A stretch of 64,000 nucleotides of DNA from Sympetrum striolatum. Taxonomy: Eukaryota; Arthropoda; Insecta; Odonata; Libellulidae. Positions 35,441 through 49,204 of this stretch are shown here, one piece after another. The stretch lies in assembly GCA_947579665.1 (NCBI GenBank), contig OX388345.1:61123454-61187453 (forward strand), given 5' to 3'. Positions within the stretch are counted from its first letter, which is position 1. The number at the start of each line of letters is the position of its first letter. Below the pieces are notes generated by a model that was not told where the DNA came from, did no database searches, and worked only from the letters and a program-made list of their open reading frames with translations. Position numbers and translations under genes: made by a program.

Positions 35441-38400
35441 AGTTATTATACCATGCTTCCATTCGAAATGGGATACTGTTATTACTAGCACTATTGATTC
35501 TTTCGGAAAACGTTTTCAAGAATTATAAGATAATTTAATATTTAACGACTGCCACAGGTGGTATCTATTGCTACCTAAATCTTTCCCGATGTTATAAATA
35601 TAACGTACTATATAACTGTTAAAAATATTACTAAAAATGCCATCGATTTTCAGTAATTCAGTAATTACTTCTCTAAATTTAAGTGAACACTCAAGAGTTG
35701 TTTGGGAAAGCTCTTAAAATAAGAAAGAGAAAATTATAACTCAGTCTCCAATTTATATCACAGCATTCAAACTTATTCAGCATAGAAATAAAAAAAACTA
35801 AACTAATTAGAAAAAGAAATTATAGTGTGTCAGATAACTGAGATTCTAAAATGTATTTCAAAGGCGAGTTGTGAAAATACTCGACGACAACTTGTTTAGA
35901 TAAACTGAACAATACCTAGAAGTGCACAAAAAAATTATAAAAATTTAAACCATATCTCTTAAAAAAATATATATCAATTGGTCCTACCTTCAATTAACTG
36001 CTAGGGCCACAGAGATGAGCTGTCGGAATCATTTTCAGTGTTAGAATCGCCTAGAAAGAAGAAATTGGAGTTGTTCACTATCTCTTTCACTATATTTAGT
36101 TGTATATTATAGTTTGATATAGAAAAAAGTCAAGATTAACCATAAATGTTTTATGTAATATTACTGCACACTTGAATACGATTCCCTGAGGTACCAATGA
36201 CAGAAATGTATTTTTATATATACTCATCCATACGGTTAGATTGTCAAACAATACTGTATTGATTAAGGGAAAAACGATCTAACTAAAGATACTAACAAAT
36301 GATACATCTATAGGACTGAATCCAAAATAAATATATCTATATTGCCTAAATATCTATCATAAAATAAAATTCACAGAATCAAATATCTATCACTATCCCT
36401 CAATAAACGTCTGTCTTTTAAAGATAAATTTAAGATATCAAATTGATAGGTTTTGTTATAATAGAATAATAACTTTGGTTTATATATTTAACGAGAATTC
36501 AACAAGAGTTTAACAAGTTTTTAATCCTTCTGTTATTATTTTCTTCCAAATGCTGCTGTCATAGCCTGGTAAATTCTACTACTCTGTTCGTGCAAAGTGG
36601 GTAATGAGAAAGATATATAGAAGAGATACAATTTTCTTCTTTTAAAATAATAGTAAATTAAAATCATTAATACTACAGTTTCAGTTGCGACCAAATTGGA
36701 ATGGCTAATGATTTGATTTAACTTGCCCTCGTTAAATCATCACGGAAGCTTAATTAAATCCACCTTTGTCTGCTTAAATAATGTATGCATGATCCTGCGG
36801 CACCAATTGAATGAGATATGGACTGATTGATACATTTACATAAATCACATTTGATAGGGTTTTAAAAGAACACAGGAATTAACCTTTATCCCAAATAAAT
36901 GACATACAACTGTGTTATTTTGAAATATAAAATGGATCAATATCCTAATTTGTATTATAATGTGACTTTCAGCGGGAAACATAGGAATGAAAAATTTGTG
37001 AACAAAATATATGAAAAAGTTTGGAGGGATACCATTTCTTTTAAATTCTGTTGAATCGGTGATATTGACTATTGCTAACCAACTTTATAAATCGTTAAAC
37101 TTGTAAACTAATATGGTATGGTACTCGCCTCTATCTTCATGCGTAATTCATCAAATGTAATTTGATCTTAATATTTTATGATTTGTCATGCTGATAATGC
37201 TAGGAGGAATAATAAGGGGAAATATTTTCTTGGGCAATTACATTCATAATCTCTAGAATTAAAATCTTTCAAGGGTCTAAAATACGCAATCCATCATTTC
37301 ATTGTAGATTAAACAGTGAGGTCATACTTGACACCTATTATGTCTGTCTCTAAGAGTGGAAAATAGAATCCCTTTTATTATAAAATATTTTATAGTTTAT
37401 AATTTGGATCGAAATCTATAGGAGAAATGAAAAATCTACACCACGGTGATTTTAATGGAGATAATTTAGGTCGTCACAATATATTTAAAGTTGAAATCCG
37501 AATGAATTTTACTGTATATTCATCTTTTTACGCAAATATTTTACTTTTATGCCCATTAAAAAAGTTTTGTAAAATAAAGTTGGCATCTCTAATTCTAACC
37601 ACCTCATGTTTTTGCAAAGGGAATATCGGAATTACACCGGAGTATCCACGAGTCTAGTGAATCGGTACCTTTGAATTTTTATTTAAGAGGAGCTGCTCTT
37701 AAAGCCAAGGAATCCGAAACGTGTTTCATGTTGCTGTTTTGAAAATTTATGTGCTTACCCGTTGCATGCTCCGAATACAAACCTCTTTGTAAAATTTGGC
37801 GGATGTGTCTCTTTAGAAAAGGTAAATCTTAAGGAAACGCAATGAATATTGATTAGTGAACCTGACCCTATCGGTTTGCTGTTTAGCCTCTGCCGCGGGA
37901 CGTGATTGAGAAAGGTAACGCTAGGGAAACAAATCGTGGCGGATAAAACATTCAGATGTTCTGGGTCGGAAGGCAAAGAGATAGAGAGATCGGAACGAAT
38001 AAAATTAGAAAATGCAAAAAATTCTGAATGGGGCTTACGAATAATAATTTTCTTTTTTCAACGAGTCTAACTACTGCTCACCGTGTATTCATGGATTTCC
38101 CTCCGTCAAAAAAATTTCATATACGCAGCTATCCGTGATGCGATTTTAATATGATGCAGTGACCTAATTTAGATTATTTTTTACGGGTATGCAATATCTT
38201 TGAATACTGAATTTGTGAGCAGAATTTGATATTTCCTATACACAGTACTTAGCACAGGTGTTTACTCTTTGTGCGTACTCACTTTTCGATGAATGCAACT
38301 TTAAGTTAATTCCCTCTGGCCTAAATTTTTTCCTCTCATTTTTAGTTTTCCCAGAGATTTCCTCATTTGTTTTATTGTGCCATTATTAATCTTCAAGTAA

Positions 38401-40720
38401 ATTTTGATATTTCGTTATTTAGCAATGATGAAATTTCTTAAAGCTGATACTTTAATTCTTTTAAGGATCTCTTAGTTTTAATTAAGTATTTTTCTTATTC
38501 AAATCCGCACAATGAAAATAGGGTACTTAGTTTTAAGAATATATGTTTTTCTGTTAAACAAAGTTCTTCTACCACTTGACTACATTATTCTTTCTATAAA
38601 TCATGTCATAAAGGCATTCAAATCAATTATGTCAGTGAAAATCGGGAATTAACTTATAAAATGTTCGGCAAACGAAAAACGCTATGGTAAGGGGACAAAG
38701 TAAAAAATGGAAAGCGAAAATCGCAGCGTTTCGATGATAAAACCAGTTAAACTTGGTAAATTATAGCACCAAAAGTTTGAGTCTACATCTGAACTGCATG
38801 CCATAAACATCAAAGACACGTTTAGACCAAAATACACCTCAAGGGAGGTTGTCCTTTCTTACTATCCTTTCATAGGATAACCACCTCAGGCTCAAGAGTT
38901 TTACTCCGTCACAAAAGCAATTCACCCGCATCCGACCGCCGAGTCGTTTATTTTCAGCTGCGAGAATAGAAATTGCTGCGAACATTGTTCCGCTGACGAG
39001 AATCGCACGTGGAAAATTTAGCAGGATTAGACGAAAGACGCAAAAAACGGTGCCTTTCGTCATCTTTGAAGAAAAAATCTTTTCGGCGGGATTGAAACTA
39101 AGTAGTTCCCAAGCCAGCGCATAGCATCCGGTCCCTTGATGGTTAAACACCTCGGGGAGTTTATCCCAACCACCCAACTCCCTCCCTACTTCATCCGGAG
39201 CGAGAAAGCGGGGAAGATGGAGAATGGGCATAAAGAAGGAACGTGGAACGGAGGGAAAGAGTTACGAGAAGTGAGAACTCTTTAAATCACTAAAAAATAT
39301 AATTTTGGTGGTGACAGATTTTCAGGAAGGAAATTGTAGAATCAGATATTCGTGTATATATAAATACGAGAGGTTCCTGGTGGATGTAAAATAACTTAAT
39401 TTCCTACTCGAGTATTCTTCACGGGAATCATATTTTAGAATTTTTAGCACGAGACGTTTACTGTCGAAAAAAATTGTTAGGTTTTTCAACTACGAAAAGG
39501 ATTCAATAAATCGCGATCCAACGCAATAGATTATATGATATTTCAACCTGAAAAAATACCGATGAACTTAATAGATTACTTGGTTTATTAGCTGGCGAGA
39601 TGTGCACAGAAACCCTTAGCCTCTCCCGGTCATTACCAATTTGGATGCCCTAGTTTTCCCTCAACAGGCGTCCCGCTTAAAGAATGTTCACCCAGGCATT
39701 ACTCTAAATACTTTACATACTGGACTTGGTTTACAAAGCTGATATTTTACCCAATATATACTTCTAAACCTTTCTAAAACAGGATGTATAATATTCTTTT
39801 TTTAAATATATTTTGTAATAATTATGCTAGTAAATTAAATCCCTGAAATATTTTAAATGTTTGTATACAAATTCTAAAATCATCAAAAAATGAGCTAGTC
39901 CCATATTGAACTACAAAAGCTTTAGATAAATTTTACAATTAATAAATTTAAGGCTTTTTGTTCGGAGGTTATTTCCTTCATAAAAATATAATATAATAAT
40001 ATATTATAAATTGCATAATTTCCTTAGTCTCCCAACTCTGCCAAAGCCGAGAGTTAATTTGAAATTGAAACTGTGGAAAACTAACAATTTAATGAAATAA
40101 TGCTAACGCAAAATAAAATTTTGGTGAAAACTAGTATTCAGAGAAAAGGTAAGTACATTTAGCATTACTATTGGACTGTTGTTTTAAAAGGCCTTTCTGA
40201 TAACTGTCTCTTACCTAATGAAGTGATTTATTCCATTGACTATTACGTTTATTATTAGGATATCAGTTTACATATACGTATTTACCCTGGTGGCCCAATT
40301 TTTGAGTGACTAAAAACTTTTCGACCCACGTTTCTGTTCAGTTACTATCGCATTTCACTATAATGATATAGAAAGAATAGGATAGATAGTTCTTTCTAGC
40401 CTTCTCCTTTGATTTCATCCCTGTATAAAAAGACTGTCAGGTATAGGAAGACGGGAACAGTATCCTCAACTAAAAACATAATTTCTCCAAACATTAATGA
40501 CAAGACTCTAAAATTAATTATGCTTAATATCGTATAGTGAAATTTTAATACATGTTCTATTGTCATATGTTCTATTTAAATTTCAAATTACTTTTTAAAT
40601 GAATTGTGGTTTTTATTGCATGATTTTTTTATTACAAAACATAATATAATTTATAATAAAAATATGGAAAAAATTATGTAACGATTTTTCATTGAGATTG
40701 CCAGAGATTGCAAGAGCAAA
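35441..40720. other. Long AT-rich stretch, no gene
   Basis: Mostly unique AT-rich sequence. A GC-richer patch at about 38840-39260 carries a minus frame of 130 codons (38839-39231) with no recognised domain. TTATTT-rich runs around 39940-40000 are simple AT sequence. I see no transposon ends or RNA genes. Confidence 0.5.
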
Positions 40721-43700
40721 ATAAGGCTGAAACAAAATGGTGCTGCTCCTGTGAAGAAGTTTTAAATCGATACATCCCCTCATCCATCCTTATTATACTT
40801 CAGTCGTGATCTGACTGGAAAATAGATGGTACAGCACAGTCACGAAACAAGGTAGCAAGGTCTTCCTATAATCTCTTCCACGTTATCCGAGAGCATAGCG
40901 GCTTTTAACTCGTGGAGCAGTTTAACTTGCATCTACCGCCCATTATGCTAGCGATAACAGCCGAGGGTCACAAAGGGAAGAATGAGTGCCTCTGTAGAAC
41001 ACAAAATATCCTAGAGAAACAGCAAATTTCAAGCTTTATTATGAAAAGGGAATAATGTTTTGTTTTTTTTCTTCTAATACTTCACAGCCTTTATACTCCA
41101 CGGCGTGTTTAGGATAAACTCATTCGTTGAACGCTGCATCGTTCACTGCAGCATTCGTTCAATCTCCAATCCATCCCTCTCATTCGCAACTCAAATTGAG
41201 ATAGAGTTTTGAATCAAAATGTTTAACCATGGCATTAAAAACTCTCTGAATTGAATTTAAATTAAAGAAAAATTAAAATAGTGTGCAATGTTCAAAATTA
41301 ATTCACGAAGTTATGCGAAGCATCAAGAAATTTATAGCGGTAAACAAGTGTGGAACAGTTATGCTGAGAATATTGGATCCACAGCATTAATTTTCAGTAC
41401 TGGAAGTGATGAAATTATAAGCTCGAATAATTTTCAACTAAAATTATTGCTCTGATTTCAACGTTATTCCATATATTTTCACATATTAAATCGATTATTC
41501 TTCTATTAATCAATGACCCTGGGCTAAGCAAATATCGCTACCGAAATATCAGATGTTACCGCACTCAGTTCTCTGCATTGTCAAGGGACTCTAAGAAAGA
41601 AATATCAGTTCGTTAACGAGTTTTCATTCGAATTTTTGTACATCACTGCATTGCAGAAATCAAGATATTAATAAAATCTTTCCAAAGGGTTAAATTAGTA
41701 TCCTAAGATCAAAAATCTTAAAAGAAATCGACAACTGTGAATAAACGGGTCTCCATAGTTGAAATAAGATTGCTTGCGTTTATTTATACGTATTTTGTAC
41801 TGAAGATATATTCTAGAGGATGATATTTATAATTTGTTGTACATTTTTTCACCAGAAAGTCCATGGTGATATAATAACTGCTCTAGAGTTTTATATATTG
41901 TTTCTATATTTCCCCCATACATTAAGTTAATTCGCTCTTTCTTTAGCTTCAAAACCGCTATATCTCTTTGAATTATAAACTCGAGTATTGAATGAATGAA
42001 AAATTGACTTCATAATTTCCACTATGTCGTAATGAACGACCAATTGTATCCTTAGAACCATTCACTGGAAAAGCCCTCAGAATGTACACCTCTTTATAAT
42101 ATTTGAGTTTTTGAGGGGATATTAAACATAAGATGTGCCCGTCTTGCCACAATCAAAGTTTGGAAATTATTGTTTCAGTTAAATTTTTCTTGGCAACAAT
42201 GGTATTGCTTATGGGCCAAAAATATACCAACTAAAATATGATAAGAATTTCAACAGCTTAAACATATTCTAAGTATAGAGAACGATAATTTGATTGTCAT
42301 TTGTCAAAATACCATGCGCACATGCTTTCACGCTGCCAGAAGATTGAAAATTTATAAATATCTCGAGGAAAAAAGAGAGTCCTAAAAATATAACTCCAGT
42401 TTGAAGGTGGTGATGAAGAGTTTCTGAAAGGAATACGAGAAAGAGGGAGACAAAGTCCTGAGGGAGAACACGGAGAAGAAGATAAAAGAAGAAATAATAT
42501 GCATGAAAATACAAGGCGGAAGCAAGATGAAAAGGTAGAGGAGAAAAATTGGATGGGAGACTTCCGAAAAGGATCTAAAATGATGAAGATGACGAAAAAT
42601 AACACGATATCGGCATCATTGGATGTCCATTTTTGGACAGGACCGTGAGTATAGCAAGCTCTGCTTATTTCCTTGCTTTTTCTTTCAAATATCTCCAACT
42701 TGTGAGATCTCATTTTCTTCTCTCTTAGCTCATCCACTGAGGCCCTGTCAAATCCATAGCATTTCCTTCGATCGCAGATTTGATCATACTCTTTCTTCAC
42801 AATATCCTTAGCATTAGCATTTCCTTTATTTACTTCGTCGACTAATTTCCATCTTCAGCTATTCTTTGCAATATTTTCATTAATTTCATACTACTTTTAT
42901 CTTTTAATTTTCGGAATTTTACTGCCACCTTCTTTACCTGTCACCTAGCTTTAACATATTCTCCTCCATGTCTTTCGTGACAGCTTAAAAACATAATGAT
43001 AAAAAAATCATATTCTATCACTAATATTGAGTTTTTATCTATTTTGTATACATTACACGGAATTGTAGAGTAAAATTCAAGGTTTAATATTAACAAGTAA
43101 TTTGACACGTTTTTGCTTATCCAAAGAAATAAAAAAGAGAATCTAAATAAATAAAATTATGCTAAATTTTTATCTTTGTGTATATATAAAAGATAAAAAA
43201 TTCACTATTAATTTAAAATCTTGATTTTTACTCAACTATTCAGCGTAGTGTGTAAATTCCACAAATTAACGGCCTCTTTCGTTAATCTGATTTTAACTTC
43301 TTATTTTAATGAACTTAGATAAATTTTAAATTCACATTATTAAAGTTAATCTATGCTACAGCCCCTCCACTGAGTTTCAACTTTGATATTCCTAACAATA
43401 ATTTAGATCGAGGATGTGAATCATCGGTTTGCGTCAGTTCTTTCTAAAGCGTGAAGAAATCTCACCAATTCATCACTTTATCTTATTTCCGTCGGGCAGT
43501 AAAATATGACGAAGGCATCGAATAACTCAAAAACATTATGATCTTACCAGAACCTTCCATAAAAGTGAAATTTACATTCTAGAACTTATTTTTGGAAGAA
43601 AGTAAATAATTACTCCAAATCCTGATGCTCGCTCGTTTCTTGATATTACGGTAGGTCTTCCTGCGTCATTGCCTTCTATTATAATGCATCCATTCTCTGC

Positions 43701-46374
43701 CATAAAATTCTTGGCTGGTCAATTCTGATGTTCTAAAAAATTTATTTTGTACAAAGAATCCAAAGTATCAGATTTTGACTGAGATAAAAATAGGGAGGTC
43801 GATCACTTTCATCACTGATAATATAATAATTTAAACACCATTAAATAACGCTATTTTAATTAAAAGGATGAGTCAAACATTAAATGTCTAAGTAATGCAA
43901 GAGTGGACAAAGGTACAGTTTAGTACTAAATCTAATTGGTAATATAAATTATCTGCGTCATTCATCCCTAAACCAGATCCATCTTAAAACTCAATATAAT
44001 TCTTTGTTGACTAATTTTGTCTTATTAAATGAAAAAATAATCTCTGGAAATATTTTTGTTAAGAGCAAGAGTTATCAGGAGCCTAAAATTATCCATATTC
44101 AACCCTTAGCGCCAACTATAAGTGATTTATAATCATATATTTCACTTAAACTCATCGCGGAAGGTCACGATTTTGAAAATAATTAATTCATACTTCCGAA
44201 ATCTGTTGGAATGTGCAAAGTGATTCTTTTACATATATTTTATTTGTTTTTCGAAATACTAGAAGCATGAAATTTTTAACAGTAAATAAGATAACTTCGT
44301 AATTTTCACAACATATTTCTCTTTAAAATAGATTATTTATTAAGGAAATTACGAAATTGTCTTATTTATTCTACGGCCTTCTACGAATCAATGCCTTCTT
44401 AGGTCGATTTTATGGCGTTTTTAGTTATATAAATTCACATTCAATGCTCTTACGAGTATATCTATTCCAGATCTAACATGCTATGCCGATACCTACTCGA
44501 ATCGCGCATTTATCACGTTTACTCTATTTTTGGTATCGCATACTTTCTAACGTATTCGAAAAACTGAAATTCAATAATCCGCAAAGAAAGAGTTCTTTAA
44601 TAGTATCCATGGAGATAGAAATCCATTTGCATTGATGACAGCAAGGAATTTCCTTCAGTTCTAGGAATGCCTAAGCTTTAAGTCTCCAGTTGGGCGCATA
44701 TTCGAGGATAAGGTACTATAAGGACCTCGGTTGCATACATAAAGCTCCTGTAAAGGCCTCGTGGATCTTAGATGCTGTGCTACGCTGTATTTTTAAATAT
44801 GAGCTAGCAGAGATGCTACCTGAAATTCAACGAGGGAAACAGGGTAAGAAAATATGGAATACATAATTTCGTCCAGAAAAATATCTATTTTTGAAATGTT
44901 TATAAATCTGTGTAGTCAATAATTCCCCATTAATCTTAAATTTGCCACGTAAAAATTATCTTCTTTAATTTTTCCAACCATATAAAGCGTATAATTAAAA
45001 CTTGTAAATTTAGAATTTCGAAACCTTAGCAACCGTGCCTTCAGCTACCTGAATGAAATTTTTATAACATGAAGAACCTTACAATATGAAGAATTTTCTC
45101 AGACTACTCAGTATGTTCTTCTTCCAAGAATAACGAAGAACTTGCTTTTTCTTTAATCATTTGATGCTCTTCCGATCAAATGAAATACATTCTAACATTT
45201 ACACAATGAATATAACTGAGTTGAAAAAATCGTTCAATATCCTTAAATATTTACTTTGCTAATTTATGTGGTTTGTCAAAAACATTTTCGAAACTGAAAA
45301 TAAAGATGAAGCTAATACTATTAAAATTTACTTCTGTTTATTTACAAAGCCAGTTTTGGTATCTTTGTCATCATATTTTGTTTACAAGTACCTTTTGTAC
45401 CTCAGTTTCTTATTTCACAAAACCATTTCGTAAGCACCTAAGCTGCTATGAATAATAGTTTGCTGCTGCAGATGCATGAACAAATCTGAAGAAAATATAA
45501 GTTAATCTTTAACTTTTCTCTCTAGAGCTTATTCCTAAGCAACTGAATTCGAGTCTCAAATGATAGTCACCTTGGTAATTACCTAGAGATTATAGAGAGA
45601 AATGTTCATAAATATTTTGTATAAATGTTGAATTTCTTATTTAATGTAACGCAAATAGTTAAAAAAATTGCAAAAGTAATGGTGGGTGAATGAAGCAAGT
45701 GTGATGGAAATCCTTACTACATATTCAATTATTTTAATGAATGAATGAATGAAGATTGTAGTCTGAAAATGGAAAACTACATGCAATATTACGGAGAAAG
45801 GAAACACATTATGGGTCCCTGGGTTCCAATTCGAGCCTTCTCAGAAAGGATGGTAACTATCCTGGGGCCATATAAATCGTAGAAACGCATTTAGGTTTGT
45901 CGCATATCTATTCATCCAACCGTTATTCATTTCGGAAGGGTTCCAGCCAAAAGTAGCTATTTTCCTGTTTAGAGAGAAAAAAAGGTAATGTATTCTCAAC
46001 TGGATCGCACGGACACTCCCACGCGGTATGCTGATAAGGTCATATGTGGCCCTGGATTTGCGTAACCCACATCTTAAGGCGATGATCAACTTAAAATATA
46101 ATCAAGGGGGACACTGACCTTGAGATTCTACCATAACTTCTTCTTGGCAGAATATGAGGGATCGAATAGCTTAGAATTTTCTAATTGCCGCAAAACAATC
46201 AGGCTAAATATTTCAGAAAGTTTTCAGAAAGAAACTTGGTTAGTGTCCCATCACATCTCGGTTTTCTCACTTCTGTTTTTCCTTAGATTTTAATGTGCTA
46301 ACCTACGCACGAAAAATACATAAAGTTCATGGATACTGTTATCTGTTAAACATTGTTAAAAGACGTAATTTATT
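40721..46374. other. Long AT-rich stretch, no gene
   Basis: GC-richer patches at about 40740-40990 and 45790-46130. An imperfect palindrome around 41128-41162 pairs TTGAACG-CTGCA with TGCAG-CATTCGTTCAA. AATGAATGAATGAATG occurs near 45738. A 167-codon minus frame (42297-42800) lies opposite a purine-rich plus strand; its N-terminal 60 residues are charged and protein-like, the rest is low-complexity Phe/Ser. No family is recognised. Confidence 0.45.
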
Positions 46375-46717
46375 TACCGTATCTTAGGGACAATAAGACG
46401 CTACGGATTATAAGACGCACCAAAATTTTTAAGCATTTTTATAGCATTTTTACCATTTTTATTACTAGATTGCAATGCCATACTAAAAAAATTTTCTTAG
46501 TTTATAAGACCGAACTGACCTTTAAAATCCCTGAAAATCGTCATCTGAACTTTCTTCTGTTTCAACTGTTTTCTCCACTGAAAAACACTAAAACTGGCAG
46601 GAATTTTAAATCATACACTGGATATTTTTACATTAATTTCGAGTATATGACGCACCTGAATTTAGGGGGAACTTTTTTGAAGAACAAAGTGCGTCTCATA
46701 GTCTGTTAAATACTGTA
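46375..46717. mobile_element. 343-bp MITE with diverged terminal inverted repeats
   Basis: The left end TACCGTATCTTA..GACAATAAGACGC and the complement of the right end TACAGTATTTAA..GACTATGAGACGC match over about 27 bases with a few changes. AATAAGACGC is repeated in direct orientation just inside the left end. There is no transposase. The 118-codon plus frame covering it is incidental. Target duplications are not clear, so I leave the superfamily open. Confidence 0.6.
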
Positions 46718-46729
46718 AGTATATATTAA

Positions 46730-46917
46730 ATTATATATAAGAGATGAAATGTGTTATTAATAATAAAATCTATGCTGTATTATAATTGTAATTTATGTTG
46801 TAATGTGTTTCTAATGTAAATTTGACTGTGTTGTGTCTGTGTGATTATTGATGACTTACCCTACACATGCCTATGTATGTCCATGGATGAATAAAAATTA
46901 TTACTATTATTATTTTA
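46730..46917 (+). mobile_element. Probable LINE 3' UTR with (ATT)n tail
   Basis: A T/G-rich stretch ends in ATGTCCATGGATGAATAAAA followed by (TTATTA)n-like repeats to 46917. An AATAAA-like signal plus a short trinucleotide tail is typical of non-LTR retrotransposon 3' ends. It starts immediately after the MITE. Confidence 0.45.
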
Positions 46918-47035
46918 TATTTCTTACGTTAACCACGCCCAATAAATGTTTAGGAAATATTTCACTCTGAGAAAGATAATCTAAAAATGGTCGTAACAGA
47001 AAAAGAAGATATAATTTTAACAAAATATTTTATTT

Positions 47036-47612
47036 ATGGGTATCAACCCTAGTACGGCCACTTCTGAATAGTTACCCTAAGAAGTAAAAAGGTTAGGGAA
47101 TATATACAAAACTATTACTGGAAAGCCTTCGTTGAAAGAATTAAGCAATAGACTCAGGAAACCGAACTACCTCGGGAGAAACGACCACAATCACAATGTC
47201 GCTACCCTTAAACAGAGAACAGATGTAAGTAAATTTTCATTTCTAAATTGGGGAAGAGTAGAATGGAACAATTTACCTGGAGAAGTTTTAAAACCTTTTC
47301 CTCTTTCTTATAATATATTGTAAATAAAATTAAAATGGTTTAATGATTTTGTTGTAGTATTGTGATTTTTATAATATTGTAATATTACTGTAACATTTTA
47401 AGTATTGTATGATTGAAGTAAATTTTGAAGAATTTTTTATATTTAATAATTATATGCATTACATACTGCCTTCGGGAGGTTTTTGGGGGTTTTCCTCCCG
47501 ACTAGGGTGAATACCAGGCACATATGTGATTTCCTCCCCCCCATGATATGACTACCACCTGGCCTTGTGCCTATTTGTAGTTTTTATAAATAAATAAATA
47601 CATAAAATCTGT
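47036..47612 (+). mobile_element. Internally deleted Jockey/CR1-type LINE end
   Basis: STLVRPLLNS near 47048-47077 matches the 'L-(V/I)-RP-x-LEY' motif of the 12.9-kb LINE. After a gap the last ORF2 segment is readable (47132-47323). The 3' UTR holds an inverted pair CGGGAGG (47473-47479) and CCTCCCG (47494-47500) around a T/G loop, and ends with a (TAAA)n tail near 47585-47610. Part of the coding sequence between the two motifs is missing. Confidence 0.65.
47132..47323 (+). pseudogene. LINE ORF2 C-terminal fragment, 63 codons
   Basis: The translation contains RNDHNHNVATLKQRTDVSKF and SFLNWGRVEWNNLPGEVL. This is the 'R-x-DH ... R-QRTD-x-(G/S)KFSF-x-N-R-x-x-x-x-WN-x-LP' ending common to CR1/Jockey-type ORF2 proteins. 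The stop at the end is probably the true ORF2 stop, since a structured 3' UTR follows. No catalytic domain remains. Confidence 0.65.
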
Positions 47613-48717
47613 CTTTGGGCGTATGGCAGTGAAAAGGTAATTCTTACAATGAACATACTTCACAAAATAAATCACAGTTAAATAACCGAAATTAGCAACG
47701 CATTCATTGATTGAATTGTATGATTGTTCACCACTTTACTAAATGATTTTCATTACTCTGATGCATGGGATACATAAAGCTATGTATCCGTTAAACATGG
47801 GTCACAAGAAAGCGCTGAATTGTTCAGATTGAAATTAATTTCGAATCATACTTACATCAATATTTTCCAATTGCAGAATGAAAACACTTCGTGCTTTTCC
47901 ACAGAAAACGTTTCCATGAAAACACTTCTTACTTTTCTGTGGAAAAGTACGAAGTGTTTTCATTCTGAAAATAGTTTTCCACGAAGTCACACCTTCTCAT
48001 ATCGATTATGATATTTTCTTAACTTAAAATACTTCTTTCTAGAAGCTAAATCAAAAGGCAAGGATTATTAGTAATCCTTAAATCATGCAACTTGGATCAC
48101 AACAAAGAACGTAAAGTTTCGTTAGATTGTAATTAGTGCCGTGTCATACTTTTATTAATATTTTACAAACTTTCAATGATTCTTCTCATTATTTTATAAA
48201 TAGTATTCCGTATTTCTTGAATGCATTGAATGAATATGTTGAGTAAAGTTTTAGAAAGTATTTATTTATTCGAAAGAGAATGTAAAAATGGTTGATAGAG
48301 CGACTCACACTCGTAAGTAACAGAAATAGGATATATTATTATTATATTTGAATATTTTCGCTAATAAATCCTGCTATATCTACTCTCTACATTTACCCTA
48401 AACGTCGTATTTCGGCGTATAGCGGGAGAAAGCTGGTTCTTTAAGTGAATATTTTCAACCACAATTCACAAAACAAACAAGGACTGTATGGAGCAGACTG
48501 AAATTAATGGCAATACATACCTTTCTTGATATTCTCCAAACATTCGATTGTTCTTCTTATAAAAAGCCAAAGCAAAGGACCAAATTCTTAATAATCCTTT
48601 CAAGATACATCGCGGGCCACAAATAAAACACTGAAAACGGTTTGAGATTGAAATTTACATTGAACCATAAATTCATTTATATTTTCCTAACCAACAGTAA
48701 TACTTCCCGTAAAAATC
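47613..48717. repeat. Cluster of diverged tandem-like repeat copies
   Basis: A block with AGATTGAAATTAAT, ATCATAC and AATATTTTCCAAA recurs at about 47832, 48124, 48497 and 48642. A preceding block (ATCCTTAAA..CACAA..AAA) recurs at about 47786, 48075 and 48594. A third block (GGCGTATGGC / GGCGTATAGC, then TTCTT and TTCAC) is at 47617 and 48413. Order is kept but spacing varies from about 150 to 370 bases and identity is low, so this is an old, rearranged local amplification. Confidence 0.45.
47874..47967. repeat. 35-bp inverted repeat (hairpin)
   Basis: The arms 47874-47908 and 47933-47967 are complementary with a single mismatch, around a 24-base spacer. The spacer itself contains a third copy of GAAAACACTTC (47918-47928), also present in both arms. 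The hairpin is far stronger than expected by chance. Confidence 0.85.
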
Positions 48718-48721
48718 TTAA

Positions 48722-49204
48722 CTCTTTCAGACCCGTGTCCAATATGTTGGACACCATTTTCAGTGCTTATCATATATTTTTTATATTAATTTAATATTTA
48801 ATTTTTGAATTCTTTTATGGTTTGGCTGCTTTTATTTCAATGTTAGGAATCTCATAGTAAGATTTTACTGCTTGTTGAATAACGGAATGTCATGAATTTA
48901 AAGAATTTCGGAGGGTAATTTATGTTTCCATTTTCACTCTTATTACAATATTTTTGTATATATATCATTGAACATACATTTTTAGTCTTCTATATGTGCT
49001 ATTTAATATCAAACATAGTTTCAATTCATAATTTTATCCTTAGGGACAGTTTAAAATAGGTGTTCAAATATTGGACATCTCATGAATTGTTAAATAAATT
49101 ATAAATGTATAAGTTTATTAGTGGAATTAGCATAAATATATTAAAAAAAGACAAATTCAAAAAAGATTTTCTTCTTCGTGGAAAAAAACTCAGGTCTGAA
49201 AGGG
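48722..49204. mobile_element. 483-bp piggyBac-like MITE
   Basis: Flanked on both sides by TTAA (48718-48721 and 49205-49208), the target duplication of piggyBac-type elements. Terminal inverted repeats are CTCTTTCAGACCCG at the left and CGGGTCTGAAAG-like (CAGGTCTGAAAGGG) at the right. A second inverted pair lies inside: TGTCCAATATGTTGGACACC (about 48737) and GGTGTTCAAATATTGGACA (about 49058). There is no coding capacity for a transposase, so it is non-autonomous. Confidence 0.75.

Noticed and set aside
45790..45840. SINE with B box GGTTCCAATTC
   Set aside because: No A box at a suitable distance on either strand and no second copy in the window.
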